A stretch of 64,000 nt of DNA from CAZGSN01 sp964371655 (GTDB lineage: Bacteria > Desulfobacterota > Binatia > HRBIN30). The DNA is taken from NCBI GenBank assembly GCA_964371655.1, contig CAYJOD010000001.1, forward strand, positions 124,001 through 188,000, given 5' to 3'. The notes under the pieces were generated by a model, which searched no databases, was not told the DNA's origin, and saw only the letters and a program-made list of their open reading frames with translations. Position numbers and translations under genes: made by a program. Of this stretch, positions 8,408-17,963 are shown in pieces; within the stretch, counting starts at the first letter, position 1, and every line of letters starts with the position of its first letter.

Positions 8408-9688
8408 CTACGCGTCGTCTAGCGGATGGAACACGAGGCCGCTGAGCAGCTTCGGGAAAAAGTACGTCGACTTCTCCGGCATGGTCGCGCCGGCTTCGGA
8501 AACCGCCAGGACGTCGGTGATCTTCGGTGCGTTGAGCAGAAATGCGGCAGCGGCACCGTTGGCGACGGCAGCGAACGCCTCGGACTCCTCGTGGGTGTAC
8601 AGCAAGCCGCCGGCTTGCGCCGTGGCGGTTGGATCGATCCCCAGCAAGCCGCGCAGCAGGACGCGGTCGAGGATCGCCACGTCGAGCTTACGGACCGGCT
8701 CGGCAAGATCCGCTGCGAAGGCTGTTGTCGCGCCATCGCCGGCGAGGGTCGCCACCCACGCGTCATCGCTTCCGGCAAGGACGATACCGATCGCGCCCGG
8801 CGTCGCGTGTAAGGCGCGCGCGAATTCCTTGCGCTCGCGCAGGGCGAAGGCGGTCAACTGGAAATGCTCCTGAATCCGCCGCAGCGCCTGGTCGGCACCA
8901 AGCGTCAGCTCGCGCACGATGCGATGCGTCGGCAGCACCACCAAACCAGGATCGCTCATGCTGCACAGGTACATGAGCACGAAGTTGTGCGGCGCACTGG
9001 GATCCGTGAGCCCCTGTGCCCGCAAATGGTCGCGATACGCCAACGCGGTTTCATAGCGATGGTGACCGTCGGCAATGAGCACCTCCGCCTCCTCGAAGCG
9101 ACGCGCGAGCGCACTGGTAACTTCGCGGTCGGTAATGAACCACACCCGGTGGCGCTCGCCGCTGTCGTCGTAGAGGTCGATGTCGGCGACGCGGCGCGAC
9201 GCGAGGTCGCGTGCCGGCTGCAGGGCATCGTTGGTATCGGGGAACATGCCGAAGATCGCGCTGAGGTTGGTGTGACACGCCTGCAGCAGACTCATACGGT
9301 CGGCCTTCGCACGCGCAAAGGTCTTCTCGTGCGGGCGGATGCGTCCGCTCGCCGGCTCCTCGAGCCGCACCGTGGCCAGCAGCCCGGCGCGCTCGTGAGC
9401 GCTGCCGTCGGCCAAGGCAAAGTTCTCGACGTAGTAACAGAACCCCGGCTCGGCATCGCGCACGAGGACACCCTTGCGGCGCCATTCGTGCAGCTGCGCA
9501 GCCGCCGACGCGTACGGATCCTGGTCGCGATTCAAGAGCAGACGAATCACGTTGTAGTCGCTGCGCTCGTACAGCTTGTCGCGATAGTTGAGGGGAACCA
9601 CGTCATAGGGCGGCGCCACCACCAGAGCCAAGTCGCCAACGGCGGCGGCTTTGTAACGCAAGGGCCGGAACGGCCGCAGCATCACCAT
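8408..9688 (-). CDS. DUF1015 family protein
   Basis: 426-aa protein of the DUF1015 family, whose biochemical role is not established. Family marks are the N-terminus RPFRPLRY with VVAPPYDVVP, the central IADGHHRYETALAYRD, and YLCSMSDPGLVVLPTHR. The conserved ADGHHRYE segment looks like a catalytic or metal-binding site. The protein is full length. It lies in the same orientation as the purine genes but is separated from tsaC by a repeat-bearing gap, so it need not be part of that operon. Confidence 0.88.
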   Translation of the reverse strand: MVMLRPFRPLRYKAAAVGDLALVVAPPYDVVPLNYRDKLYERSDYNVIRLLLNRDQDPYASAAAQLHEWRRKGVLVRDAEPGFCYYVENFALADGSAHERAGLLATVRLEEPASGRIRPHEKTFARAKADRMSLLQACHTNLSAIFGMFPDTNDALQPARDLASRRVADIDLYDDSGERHRVWFITDREVTSALARRFEEAEVLIADGHHRYETALAYRDHLRAQGLTDPSAPHNFVLMYLCSMSDPGLVVLPTHRIVRELTLGADQALRRIQEHFQLTAFALRERKEFARALHATPGAIGIVLAGSDDAWVATLAGDGATTAFAADLAEPVRKLDVAILDRVLLRGLLGIDPTATAQAGGLLYTHEESEAFAAVANGAAAAFLLNAPKITDVLAVSEAGATMPEKSTYFFPKLLSGLVFHPLDDA

Positions 9689-9790
9689 CGCAGCTCCAAC
9701 CTCGCAGATTGAACACTCACCGTTCCGACTCCTCTCTCGGGTGGTGCGTTTGTTTTAATTTTTCGCTCGATGGCAGCCGGCGCTAAGGGA

Positions 9791-9886
9791 GGGATCTGCA
9801 GTGGAGTGTCGTACCCACTGTGGCCCCCGGAAGATTCCTCGCCGCGAAAATTGCGACGGCTCGGAATGACAATCAAGCTGACCCCC
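9791..9886. repeat. Family B repeat, copy 1
   Basis: Contains CGGAAGATTCCTCGCCGCG and CGGCTCGGAATGACAATC. It is an inverted copy of 12358-12452. The leftward tsaC gene runs into it and takes its stop codon (9873-9875) from the repeat. Confidence 0.8.
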
Positions 9887-10493
9887 TACCCTCTCTCACC
9901 ACCGCTGCGATCGCGGCAGCGGCGATGGCACCGTGGCGCACGATCCTTACGCGGCCGCGTACATCCACAATCGTCGACGCCGGCTCGCCCGGCAGGATCT
10001 CATCATCCAGGTAGTAGTCGACGTTGTCGCCGAAATACCTCCGCGCCGCGTCGATGCTGCGCGGCGGCGGCTGGCCGGCAGGATTGGCGCTCGGCGCCGT
10101 CAACGGCTTGTCCAGGGCACGCACCAGCGCGGCGGCGCGCGGATGACTCGACACGCGCACGCCGATGCTACCGCTTCCACCGGTCAGCAGTTCCGACAGG
10201 TGTGCGCGCGCGGCGAATACGATCGTCAGCGGCCCCGGCCAGAAGCGTTGCGCCAAGAGCTCCGCGGTCTTCGGAATTTCTGCCGCCACCTGATCGAGCA
10301 TGTCTAAATCGCGCACCAGCACGGCGATGGGCTTGCCTGCTTCGCGTCCTTTGATCCGCACCAGCCGCTCCAAGGCCTTGCGATTGAAAGCATCCGCGCC
10401 GAGACCATACAGCGTCTCGGTCGGATACACGACGAGGCCGCCGCGACGTAGAATCGCGGCGGCCGCCGCGACCGCCGGGTCATGATCCTGCAT
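9873..10493 (-). CDS. tsaC: Threonylcarbamoyl-AMP synthase (YrdC/Sua5 domain)
   Basis: 206-aa YrdC-fold enzyme that makes threonylcarbamoyl-AMP for the t6A37 modification of ANN-decoding tRNAs. Signatures are GGLVVYPTETLYGLGADA, the K-x-R patch RIKGREAGKP, FWPGPLTIV, and TAPSANPAG near 135. The open frame extends upstream through purE, but the ATG at 10493 gives the family N-terminus and overlaps the purE stop by 14 bp, implying coupled translation. The last residues (REGRGSA) come from an inserted family B repeat. Confidence 0.88.
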   Translation of the reverse strand: MQDHDPAVAAAAAILRRGGLVVYPTETLYGLGADAFNRKALERLVRIKGREAGKPIAVLVRDLDMLDQVAAEIPKTAELLAQRFWPGPLTIVFAARAHLSELLTGGSGSIGVRVSSHPRAAALVRALDKPLTAPSANPAGQPPPRSIDAARRYFGDNVDYYLDDEILPGEPASTIVDVRGRVRIVRHGAIAAAAIAAVVREGRGSA

Positions 10494-11001
10494 GCTCGCG
10501 CTGTCGCTGCAAGCGGGCATCCTTCTCCTCGACCTGGCGTGCGAGCTCGACTTTGAAGACACCGAGCTTGCGCGCCAGCTCGACATCGCCGAGCGCCAGA
10601 ATCTGTACGGCAAGAATCGCCGCATTGTCGGCGCCGGCCTTGCCGAGGGCCACGGTGGCGACGGGCACACCGGCCGGCATCTGCACCGTCGCCAGCAGAG
10701 CATCAATACCGCGCAGGCTGCCCACGTCGAGCGGCACACCGATGACCGGCAACGTCGTATGCGCCGCAACCACACCCGCCAAATGCGCCGCGACTCCGGC
10801 GGCGCAGATGATCACCTGCACGCCGCGCGTCTGCGCCGACGCCGCGTACTTCGCCGTCTTTTCGGGAGAGCGGTGCGCGGACGCGACGTGGGCTTCGTAG
10901 GCGACACCGAACCCGTCGAGGCGCTTGGCAGCCACCGCCATCACCTCCCAGTCGCTGTCGCTTCCCATCAAGATCGCAACCCGTGGGCTCATCGCGGTCA
11001 T
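10480..11001 (-). CDS. purE: N5-carboxyaminoimidazole ribonucleotide mutase
   Basis: Class I PurE, 173 aa from 11001 or 170 aa if the internal ATG at 10992 is used. It converts N5-CAIR to CAIR in purine synthesis. The substrate-binding segments are visible: ILMGSDSDWEVM near the start, the active-site SAHRSPEKT, and GVPLDVGSLRGIDALL. Its first codon overlaps the stop of upstream purD by four bases (positions 10998-11001), which favours the 11001 start. purK is not in the window. Confidence 0.92.
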   Translation of the reverse strand: MTAMSPRVAILMGSDSDWEVMAVAAKRLDGFGVAYEAHVASAHRSPEKTAKYAASAQTRGVQVIICAAGVAAHLAGVVAAHTTLPVIGVPLDVGSLRGIDALLATVQMPAGVPVATVALGKAGADNAAILAVQILALGDVELARKLGVFKVELARQVEEKDARLQRQREHAGS

Positions 11002-12275
11002 GCGTGCGCCTCCAAGGCCCGGTGGCCGATGTCTCGCCGATACTGCATTCCGTCCCAGCTGATCTGTTCCACCGCCCAGTACGCTTCCCGAACCGCATCG
11101 TGCACGCTAACGCCCAATGCCGTCACTCCCAGGACCCGACCGCCGTTGGTAACGATGTCGCCATCACGCTGCGCGGTGCCGGCGTGGAACACCACTCCAC
11201 TCTGCCAACCGTGCAGATGCTCGAGGCCGAGGATCAACTTCCCTTTTTCGTAGCCACCGGGGTAGCCACCGGCAGCGAGAACCACGCAGACGGCGGCGCG
11301 CTCGTCCCACTCGACCGTGCACTGGTCGAGGGTGCCGTCGATGCAGGCTTCCATCAATTCGACGATGTCGCTCTTGAGCCGAATCAGTAGCGCCTGACAT
11401 TCCGGATCACCGAAGCGCGCATTGAACTCGAGCACCTTCGGACCGGTAGCGGTCATCATCAACCCCGCATAGAGAACGCCGCGATAATCGATCTTGGCCT
11501 CGGCCAGCGCCGCGACCACGGGCTCCATGATCTCGCGCATGACGCGCTCGTGGACAGCCGGGGTCAAGACTGGTGCCGGGGAATACGCTCCCATGCCGCC
11601 GGTATTCGGTCCCTTATCGCCGTCGAAGGCGCGCTTGTGATCCTGCGACGAAGCCAGCGGCAACGCCGTACGGCCATCGGTGAGCGCCATGAAGGAGACC
11701 TCTTCGCCTTCGAGAAACTCTTCGACGACGATGCGAGCGCCGGCGTCGCCGAAAATGCGCGAGCGCAAAATCTCGTCGACGGCCTCCTCGGCTTCCTTCA
11801 TGGTCTGACAGATGAACACGCCCTTGCCCGCCGCCAAGCCGTCGGCCTTCACAACCAACGGCGGACCAACCTCGTTGACGTAGCGCTTGGCGTCGTCGGC
11901 CTCGGTAAAGGCGCTGAAGTATCCGGTTGGAATCTCCTGCCGCCGCAGCAGCTCCTTGGTGAAGACCTTGCTGCCTTCGAGCTGCGCTCCGTCACGATTG
12001 GGCCCGAACACGCGCAGGCCGTGGCGCTGGAACTCGTCGACGATCCCCAAGGTAAGCGGCAGCTCCGGCCCGACCACGGTGAGATCGATGCGCTCGTCGC
12101 GCGCGAAGCGCGCCAGCGCCGCCACATCGTCGGCCGAGATTGAAACCAGCTCGGCGACCGCGGCGATGCCACCGTTGCCCGGCGCACAGAAGACGCGGCT
12201 GACACGCGGCGACTGCCGAATCTTCCAAGCCAGCGCGTGTTCGCGCCCGCCGCTGCCGATCACCAGTACCTTCAT
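10998..12275 (-). CDS. purD: Phosphoribosylamine-glycine ligase
   Basis: 425-aa GAR synthetase, an ATP-grasp enzyme that joins glycine to phosphoribosylamine. It opens with MKVLVIGSGGREHALAWK, has the ATP-grasp lysine context LVVKADGLAAGKGVFI near 140-155, GPNTGGMGAYSPAPVL near 230, and the Mg-binding EFNARFGDPECQ near 285. Full length. It lies between purH and purE, reading leftward; about 380 bp holding two repeats separates it from purH. Confidence 0.95.
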   Translation of the reverse strand: MKVLVIGSGGREHALAWKIRQSPRVSRVFCAPGNGGIAAVAELVSISADDVAALARFARDERIDLTVVGPELPLTLGIVDEFQRHGLRVFGPNRDGAQLEGSKVFTKELLRRQEIPTGYFSAFTEADDAKRYVNEVGPPLVVKADGLAAGKGVFICQTMKEAEEAVDEILRSRIFGDAGARIVVEEFLEGEEVSFMALTDGRTALPLASSQDHKRAFDGDKGPNTGGMGAYSPAPVLTPAVHERVMREIMEPVVAALAEAKIDYRGVLYAGLMMTATGPKVLEFNARFGDPECQALLIRLKSDIVELMEACIDGTLDQCTVEWDERAAVCVVLAAGGYPGGYEKGKLILGLEHLHGWQSGVVFHAGTAQRDGDIVTNGGRVLGVTALGVSVHDAVREAYWAVEQISWDGMQYRRDIGHRALEAHA

Positions 12276-12357
12276 GCCCGCCGTCCTAAACTCTCGGCCG
12301 CGCCAGTCATCCTACCTCTACCCGTGACTCCACAGAGCCCGAACCGAACCGGGGGTA

Positions 12358-12452
12358 AGGGGGTCAGTCTGATTGTCATTCCGAGCCGTCGCATTTTCCG
12401 CGGCGAGGAATCTTCCGGGGCCACAGTTGGCACTACAATCCATTGCAGATCC
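12358..12452. repeat. Family B repeat, copy 2
   Basis: Reverse-complement relative of 9791-9886: GATTGTCATTCCGAGCCGTC, then GCGGCGAGGAATCTTCCGG, then GCAGATCCC. It sits between purD and purH without disrupting either. Confidence 0.8.
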
Positions 12453-12514
12453 CTCGCTCCGCTCGGGATGACACCGGGCGAAAACATCAAACCGACCCAC
12501 CACCGATCCGAAAG

Positions 12515-12613
12515 AAATGGAAAATAAGAAACCGGAAACCGGAGATGGGAAACCGGTGAATTGACCAGTTTCCGGTCTTCGGTCTCCTGTTTCCGGTTTT
12601 CCATTTCCTTTCC
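12515..12613. repeat. Family A repeat, copy 2
   Basis: The left arm begins GAAAGAAATGGAAAATAAG and the right arm ends GGTTTTCCATTTCCTTTCCG, forming a long hairpin about 45 bp downstream of the purH stop. Confidence 0.8.
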
Positions 12614-12656
12614 GTGCTGCTCAAGTCATCTCCAGTATGGGACTAGAGGTACACTC

Positions 12657-14213
12657 TCAATGCCGGAAATGCCTGACACCGGTAAACACCATGGCCACGC
12701 CGAGCGCGTCGGCTGCCTTGATCACCTCTTCGTCACGCACGCTGCCGCCGGGTTGAACCACCGCCGTGGCTCCGGCCTTGGCGGCCTCCTCCACTCCGTC
12801 GGGGAATGGAAAGAAGGCGTCGCTCGCCAGCACCGAGCCCTGCAACGAGATGCCGACACGGCCCGCCTTCGCGCGCGCCGCATGAATCGGATCGACGCGC
12901 GAGGTCGCACCGCCGCCGAGAGCGAGCGTACCGTGCGCATTCACGAAGGCGATGGCATTCGACTTCACGTGCTTGACAACCTTGAGGCCGAAGCCGAGCC
13001 CAGCCAACTCCTGCGGGCTCGGCGCGCGCTTGGTGACAAGCTTCGCCTTGCTTACATCTTCCATCGCCGCGTCGCTCTCCTGTACGAGAACGCCGCCGAA
13101 GACGCCGCGTACTTCGAGACGCGCCGCGCGCATGACCTGAGGATGCCAACACATGAGGCGGCGGTTCTTCTTCTTTTGCAGGAACTCGAGTGCATCGGGT
13201 GCGAACTCGGGGGCGATGAGCACCTCTGTGAAGATCTCGTCCACCTCGCGGGCCAGGTCCAACGTCCACGGTCGATTGCTGATCAGTATACCGCCGAACG
13301 GAGAATCCGGATCGGTGGCGAAGGCGCGTCGATACGCTTCCAAGCCGCCCGTCCCGGTGCCGACACCGCACGGCGTATTGTGCTTGAGGATGGCCACGAC
13401 GGCGGCGGCGTCATCGACGAACTCCATCATCAGGTGGAGCGCGGCGTTGATGTCGAGGATGTTGTTGTAGGAGAGCTCCTTGCCGTGCAGTTGCTCGACG
13501 GCGCGAAAGAAGTTGCCGTACAGCGCCGCGCCCTGATGCGGATTCTCGCCGTAGCGCAGATCCTGTGCCTTCTTCAGACCGACGTGTAGGGTTTCACCGA
13601 AGCGGATGCGCTTGCCCTCGGCGTCGAAGCCACCGAGGTAGTCGGCAATCGCACCATCGTAGACCGCCGTCGTCTGGAACGCCTTGCGTGCCAGCCGCGT
13701 GTTCGTGGCGGCCGACACACGACCGTCGCCGGCGCGCATCTCCGCGAGCACCGTGCCGTAGTCGGCGGGATCAACGACGACGGTGACGTCGTGGTGATTC
13801 TTGGCCGCCGAGCGCACCATCGAGGGGCCGCCGATATCGATGTTCTCGATGGCATCCTCGAAGCTGCAATCCGGCTTCGCCACCGTGGCCTCGAACGGAT
13901 AGAGGTTCACCACCACCAGATCGATTGGGCGAATGTTGTTGGCCTCCATCTGTTGGCGGTGATTGGCGTCGTCTCGTCGTCCGAGCAAGCCACCGTGGAT
14001 CTTCGGATGCAGCGTCTTGACGCGCCCGTCGAGAATTTCGGGCGAGCCGGTGAAGTCACTGACAGCAATCACCGCAACGCCGTTGTCGGCGAGCAGCTTC
14101 GCGGTACCGCCGGTGGAAAGGATTTCGACACCGAGCTCACGCAGTCCTGTGGCGAACTCGACCAACCCGGCTTTGTCACTAACACTGATCAGGGCTCGCG
14201 TGATCCTACCCAT
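12657..14213 (-). CDS. purH: AICAR transformylase / IMP cyclohydrolase
   Basis: 518-aa bifunctional enzyme of the last two purine steps. The N-terminal MGS-like cyclohydrolase domain (about 1-195) shows ALISVSDKAGLVEFA, STGGTAKLLADNGV and GRVKTLHPKIHGGLL. The transformylase domain follows with LRYGENPHQGAALYG, AILKHNTPCGVG and the C-terminal SDAFFPFPDGVEEAAKAG. ATG 14213 is preferred over GTG 14219 because GAGGAG sits 7 nt upstream of it. It is the first gene of the leftward purH-purD-purE-tsaC group. Confidence 0.95.
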   Translation of the reverse strand: MGRITRALISVSDKAGLVEFATGLRELGVEILSTGGTAKLLADNGVAVIAVSDFTGSPEILDGRVKTLHPKIHGGLLGRRDDANHRQQMEANNIRPIDLVVVNLYPFEATVAKPDCSFEDAIENIDIGGPSMVRSAAKNHHDVTVVVDPADYGTVLAEMRAGDGRVSAATNTRLARKAFQTTAVYDGAIADYLGGFDAEGKRIRFGETLHVGLKKAQDLRYGENPHQGAALYGNFFRAVEQLHGKELSYNNILDINAALHLMMEFVDDAAAVVAILKHNTPCGVGTGTGGLEAYRRAFATDPDSPFGGILISNRPWTLDLAREVDEIFTEVLIAPEFAPDALEFLQKKKNRRLMCWHPQVMRAARLEVRGVFGGVLVQESDAAMEDVSKAKLVTKRAPSPQELAGLGFGLKVVKHVKSNAIAFVNAHGTLALGGGATSRVDPIHAARAKAGRVGISLQGSVLASDAFFPFPDGVEEAAKAGATAVVQPGGSVRDEEVIKAADALGVAMVFTGVRHFRH

Positions 14214-14284
14214 GCGCACACTCCTCTATGCCACCGAAACACCCGCAACGCCTCGAACCGAAGAACTCTAACCCTTTCCCAAGG

Positions 14285-14445
14285 GAGACTGTCGATTATC
14301 TCCGCGACCGGCCGTCGCTCGGAGAATGACAAACAGGAAACCGGAAACCGAAAATGGAAAACCGGCCTTTTTCCATAAGCATTGCCCAGTTTTCGCTTCC
14401 CGGTTTTCCGTTTCCTGTTCTCCATTCGCATTTATCGACAGTCTC
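14285..14445 (+). repeat. Family A repeat, copy 3, with 12-bp terminal inverted repeats
   Basis: Ends are GAGACTGTCGAT (14285-14296) and ATCGACAGTCTC (14434-14445), perfectly complementary. The interior matches the reverse complement of 26667-26812, including CTCCGCGACCGGCCGTCGCT. MITE-like, with no coding capacity. Confidence 0.85.
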
Positions 14446-14835
14446 AACGGGAGAGAGGAGCTTGCGTTCCGTCCTCTCCTCCTGAGAATCGTAATCCCTC
14501 GATCTCCTCGACGACCCCACCAGCCGCCACCTGTTTGCGCGGCGGCAAGCGAGCCCGCGCCTGCAGCTTCACCGTCGCCACTGGCCTCGACGGCAGCGAT
14601 CTCCGCTACACATTGGCCACGCGCAGCGGCAAGATCAATTACCGCGCGGATGCTGCATCCAGCTGCTGGTGGTGCCATCGCAAGTGAAGGTCGCCGAGTT
14701 ACCAAAGGCATCCCGTGATGTAAAGACAGCGACCGCCGCAGGCAGTCACTCTCAAAGCTTAAAAGTGGACCTCGGAGCGCGGCGGCGACAGGCCGCTTGG
14801 CATTGCGCAATGTCAGCCTCGACTTCTCATCCAGG

Positions 14836-14997
14836 TCACCACAGAGACACAGAGGACCTAGCGCGAGCTGACACCCGCAACCCACGCAGGTGTTTAGCAG
14901 CACCCCCTCTCCCGCATCACTGCGGGAGAGGGAGTGCTTCCAAACACCGGTGTTGCTTGGGTTGCGGGCGTCAGCCCGCGCTGTACCTCTGTGGTGA
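14836..14997. repeat. Family C nested palindrome
   Basis: Outer ends TCACCACAGAGACACAGAGG and CCTCTGTGGTGA enclose inner arms CCCGCAACCCACG and TTGGGTTGCGGG around the core hairpin CTCTCCCGCATCACTGCGGGAGAG. Related blocks occur near 8264, 24455 and 30862. Confidence 0.8.
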
Positions 14998-15177
14998 GAA
15001 ATCCGGGTTCGGGATCCTATCCGCTTGTGCCAGCACGTCCAACTCTTGACCTCCCACGATACACCTGCCCTCAAATTCAGACACTCGGGCTCGGCGCGGC
15101 ACCGTAATCGAAACGAACGGTTTCGGGGCATGCGCCTTGCTCTCGCCCGTGATCCAACAAGCGAGCCGATTTCTACA

Positions 15178-16143
15178 ATGATTGCCAACCTTGAACTCTC
15201 GCTCCTCGACGAGGAGCCGAACCGCAGCAGTCGCGCCCTCGACCAATCGTCGCCAGCGCCCGAGACGATCCTGCGCTTTGCCCTCGCGGAGCGACTGCTG
15301 CACTGGGCGATCGCGATCCCGTTTCTCGGTTGCCTCCTCAGCGCCGTGGTATTGATCGTCGTCTACAATCCCGATCCCACGCGTGCCTACCGCTCGCTCT
15401 TTGCCTGGGTGCACCGCGGCTGCGCCGTGGGTTTGCTGGTGTGCCCGAGCCTGGTCCTGCTCGCGAGCGTGCGCCACGCGCGGCTGTTCTTCTACAATTT
15501 CCGCCAGGGATGGGTGTGGAGGTTCGACGACATCAAGTGGCTCGTCTTGATGGGGCCGGCTACGCTGTTCAAGCGCATCACTTTGCCTGACCAGGGCAAG
15601 TTCAACGCTGCCGAGAAGCTCAACTTCATGATGGTGACGGTCTTTCCGTTTCTCTTTGCCGCAACCGGTCTCTTGATCTGGTTTCCCGACGCCAGCCAGC
15701 TCGGCGCTTTCACCCCATGGATCATCCACTGCGCCCTCGCCGCGCTCGCCATGCCCCTAGTCCTTGGTCACATGTTCATGGCCACGGTTAACCCCGACAC
15801 TCGCGTCGGGTTGACGGGGATGATCAGCGGCTTCGTCAGCCGCGAATGGGCTGCACACCACTATGCTCGCTGGTTTCGCGAGCAGTTTCCCCATCTGGTT
15901 CATGAATGTGCCGACGAGAACCCCGAGCTGGCGCCGCAGCCGCTTGCACGCGCCACGGTCGACGCCGCAGTTGAGATTTACGGACCGCGCTTTATCGCTG
16001 ACGAGACCGAGGATGACACATTCCCGGAGTACAACGACGACGAGAGAGAGATCATCACTGCCGCGTGCGCAGAAGATTCAGCAGATGCCCTGAGTTGTGA
16101 GGCCTCGTCGCCAGCTGGTGATGACGCGGCCCACAACTATTGA
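15178..16143 (+). CDS. Membrane cytochrome b (formate-dehydrogenase-gamma type)
   Basis: 321-aa four-helix membrane protein of the FdnI/cytochrome b561 type, probably a haem-b quinol or quinone oxidoreductase. Membrane segments lie near 42-63, 75-98, 155-172 and 185-207. Candidate haem ligands are His42 (RLLHWAI), His79 (AWVHRG) and histidines in IIHCALAALAMPLVLGHMF. The acidic C-terminal tail of about 80 residues (DETEDDTFPEYNDDE) is unusual for the family. The start at ATG 15178 is uncertain, since the frame is open to 15025. It heads a cluster of multihaem cytochromes and could pass electrons from the quinone pool to them; no formate dehydrogenase catalytic subunit is nearby. Confidence 0.78.
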   Translation: MIANLELSLLDEEPNRSSRALDQSSPAPETILRFALAERLLHWAIAIPFLGCLLSAVVLIVVYNPDPTRAYRSLFAWVHRGCAVGLLVCPSLVLLASVRHARLFFYNFRQGWVWRFDDIKWLVLMGPATLFKRITLPDQGKFNAAEKLNFMMVTVFPFLFAATGLLIWFPDASQLGAFTPWIIHCALAALAMPLVLGHMFMATVNPDTRVGLTGMISGFVSREWAAHHYARWFREQFPHLVHECADENPELAPQPLARATVDAAVEIYGPRFIADETEDDTFPEYNDDEREIITAACAEDSADALSCEASSPAGDDAAHNY

Positions 16144-16577
16144 TGAACCGCCGTCCCATCCTGAAGCTCGACTTCAGACTCCAGGCCTCAGGCTTCTAAA
16201 TTTTCATCGCACCCGCCCTGAAGCCGGAAGCCCGCGAGCTCTGATCGCGAAGGATCAGGCATCCGCTCGACGCCCGACTCGCCAGAAACGCAACTAGACG
16301 ACGCGATCTATGGCATTTCCAACCGTCCGCGTTGGAACTGTCAGTGATACGCGAGCGCGCCACACTGCAGGTTGTGGCGTGGGATCACCAGAACACTGTC
16401 ATCGTTAAGTGACTCCCGGTCATCTGCGCACTCGCGAACAGATCCTCCTACTCGGGGCACACGCCTTGCTCAACGGGCAAACGAACATGGGTCGCCGGTC
16501 ATTATGAGTGCAGCGGGAGCGGAGGTGGCCGGGAGGTCTGTGGCGGTTGGAATTCTCTATGCTGAGCACAAGTAGTG
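16144..16577. other. Intergenic stretch before the multihaem cluster
   Basis: No gene or member of the listed repeat families is recognised. It presumably holds the promoter of the downstream cytochrome genes, but I cannot pick out convincing -35/-10 boxes. Confidence 0.4.
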
Positions 16578-17963
16578 ATGGCGGGCCGAAGCTTGTCCGC
16601 GGCACGAGCCATCTCCTATCTCGTCATGCTTGCGACCGCGCCAAGCCTGTGGGCAGCGCCGGCCGCCGTCGCCGCGTGGCCCGAGTCGCTGGTCATGCCT
16701 GGTGAGGTCGTGGAGAAGCACGCGCGCGTCGAGGCGGAGTGCATGAAGTGTCACGCTCCACTCAACAAGGCGGCACAGGATCCGCTCTGCCTCGACTGTC
16801 ACAAAGACGTGGCCGCGGATCTGGCTCAGAAGCGCGGGTTCCATGGGCAGGAGCCTACCGTCGGTGGCCGGCGTTGCGGGACCTGTCACGCAGAGCATAA
16901 GGGCAGAAGCGCCAACATCCTGCCACTGAACCGAGAAACGTTTGATCATCGCCATACCGTCATGCCCCTGCGTGGCGAGCACACGAAAGTGCGCTGTGAA
17001 AACTGCCACCTCGCCGGCAAGCGCTATCGCGAGGCGTCACCACAGTGCAACGATTGCCACGCGCGCAAGGACCCGCACCAGACCACCCTGGGAACGAGCT
17101 GCGATAGCTGCCATGCGCCGTCCGCTTGGAAGACGGTGCGTTTCGATCACGACACCGCGCCGTTCCGGCTGGAAGGGCGGCATCGTGAGACGCATTGCGA
17201 CAGCTGCCACAAGACCAAGCTCTTCAAAGCTACGGCAACCGACTGCTGGTCGTGCCACGGACCGAAAGACAAGCATCGCGGCAGCTTTGGAAGTAACTGC
17301 CAGTCGTGCCACACACCGACGCGGAAGTGGTCGGCGACGGAGTTCGACCACGCGCACAAGACACAGTTCGTCTTGGTGAGCCGCCACGCCAGCACGGGTT
17401 GCGAGAAGTGTCACCGCGATGGCCTCGCCGCGAAGCTTACACCTACGGCATGCTTCGGCTGCCATGAGCGCAACGACGGCCACCACGGGCAGTACGGGCG
17501 CGCCTGCGAGACGTGCCACGTTCCGACCGACTGGAAGCGTCCGACGTTCGTGCACGACCGCGACACGCATTTCTCGCTGCGCGGGCGGCATAAAGAGAAC
17601 CGCTGCGCCGACTGTCACCGTGGCAACCCGCGCGAGGAGCACCTCGATAAGAGCTGCATCACCTGTCATCGCAACGACGACGTTCATCACGGCCGGCAGG
17701 GGGCGCGTTGCGACAAGTGCCATGACGAGCGCGGCTGGAGTCGCGACGTGCTCGTCGATCATGACGCAACCAAGTTCCCATTGACGGGCGCGCACACGCG
17801 CGTCACCTGCATCGGCTGCCATCCATCCCCCGTCTTCAAGGGCGTCGCGCGCGAATGCGTGTCGTGTCACGAGCGCGACGGTGTCCAACGCTGCCGGCGC
17901 GGCCCCGAGTGCGAGCGCTGCCATGAGACATCCACCTTCCGTCTGGTGCGAGCCCCGCAATGA
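16578..17963 (+). CDS. 18-haem c-type cytochrome
   Basis: 461-aa exported protein with a signal peptide (about 1-30, ending WAAPAAVAA) and 18 CXXCH motifs by my count, from CMKCH near 55 to CERCH near the end. From the fourth haem on, a triheme unit of about 65 residues repeats five times: FDHD...F.L.GRH....C..CH, then C..CH..D.H.G..G..C..CH. Extra histidines in the FDH and GRH positions are likely distal axial ligands, so bis-His low-spin haems are expected. Predicted role: periplasmic electron wire. ATG 16578 is chosen over GTG 16575. The stop overlaps the next gene's ATG by four bases (ATGA). Confidence 0.9.
   Translation: MAGRSLSAARAISYLVMLATAPSLWAAPAAVAAWPESLVMPGEVVEKHARVEAECMKCHAPLNKAAQDPLCLDCHKDVAADLAQKRGFHGQEPTVGGRRCGTCHAEHKGRSANILPLNRETFDHRHTVMPLRGEHTKVRCENCHLAGKRYREASPQCNDCHARKDPHQTTLGTSCDSCHAPSAWKTVRFDHDTAPFRLEGRHRETHCDSCHKTKLFKATATDCWSCHGPKDKHRGSFGSNCQSCHTPTRKWSATEFDHAHKTQFVLVSRHASTGCEKCHRDGLAAKLTPTACFGCHERNDGHHGQYGRACETCHVPTDWKRPTFVHDRDTHFSLRGRHKENRCADCHRGNPREEHLDKSCITCHRNDDVHHGRQGARCDKCHDERGWSRDVLVDHDATKFPLTGAHTRVTCIGCHPSPVFKGVARECVSCHERDGVQRCRRGPECERCHETSTFRLVRAPQ

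Noticed and set aside
10494..10775. N-terminal extension of tsaC across purE
   Set aside because: It is Arg/Ser-rich out-of-frame purE sequence; ATG 10493 gives the family start.
12561..13589. 342-codon plus-strand frame over purH
   Set aside because: purH on the minus strand has both enzyme domains intact; the plus frame is rich in His, Arg and Gly with no motif.
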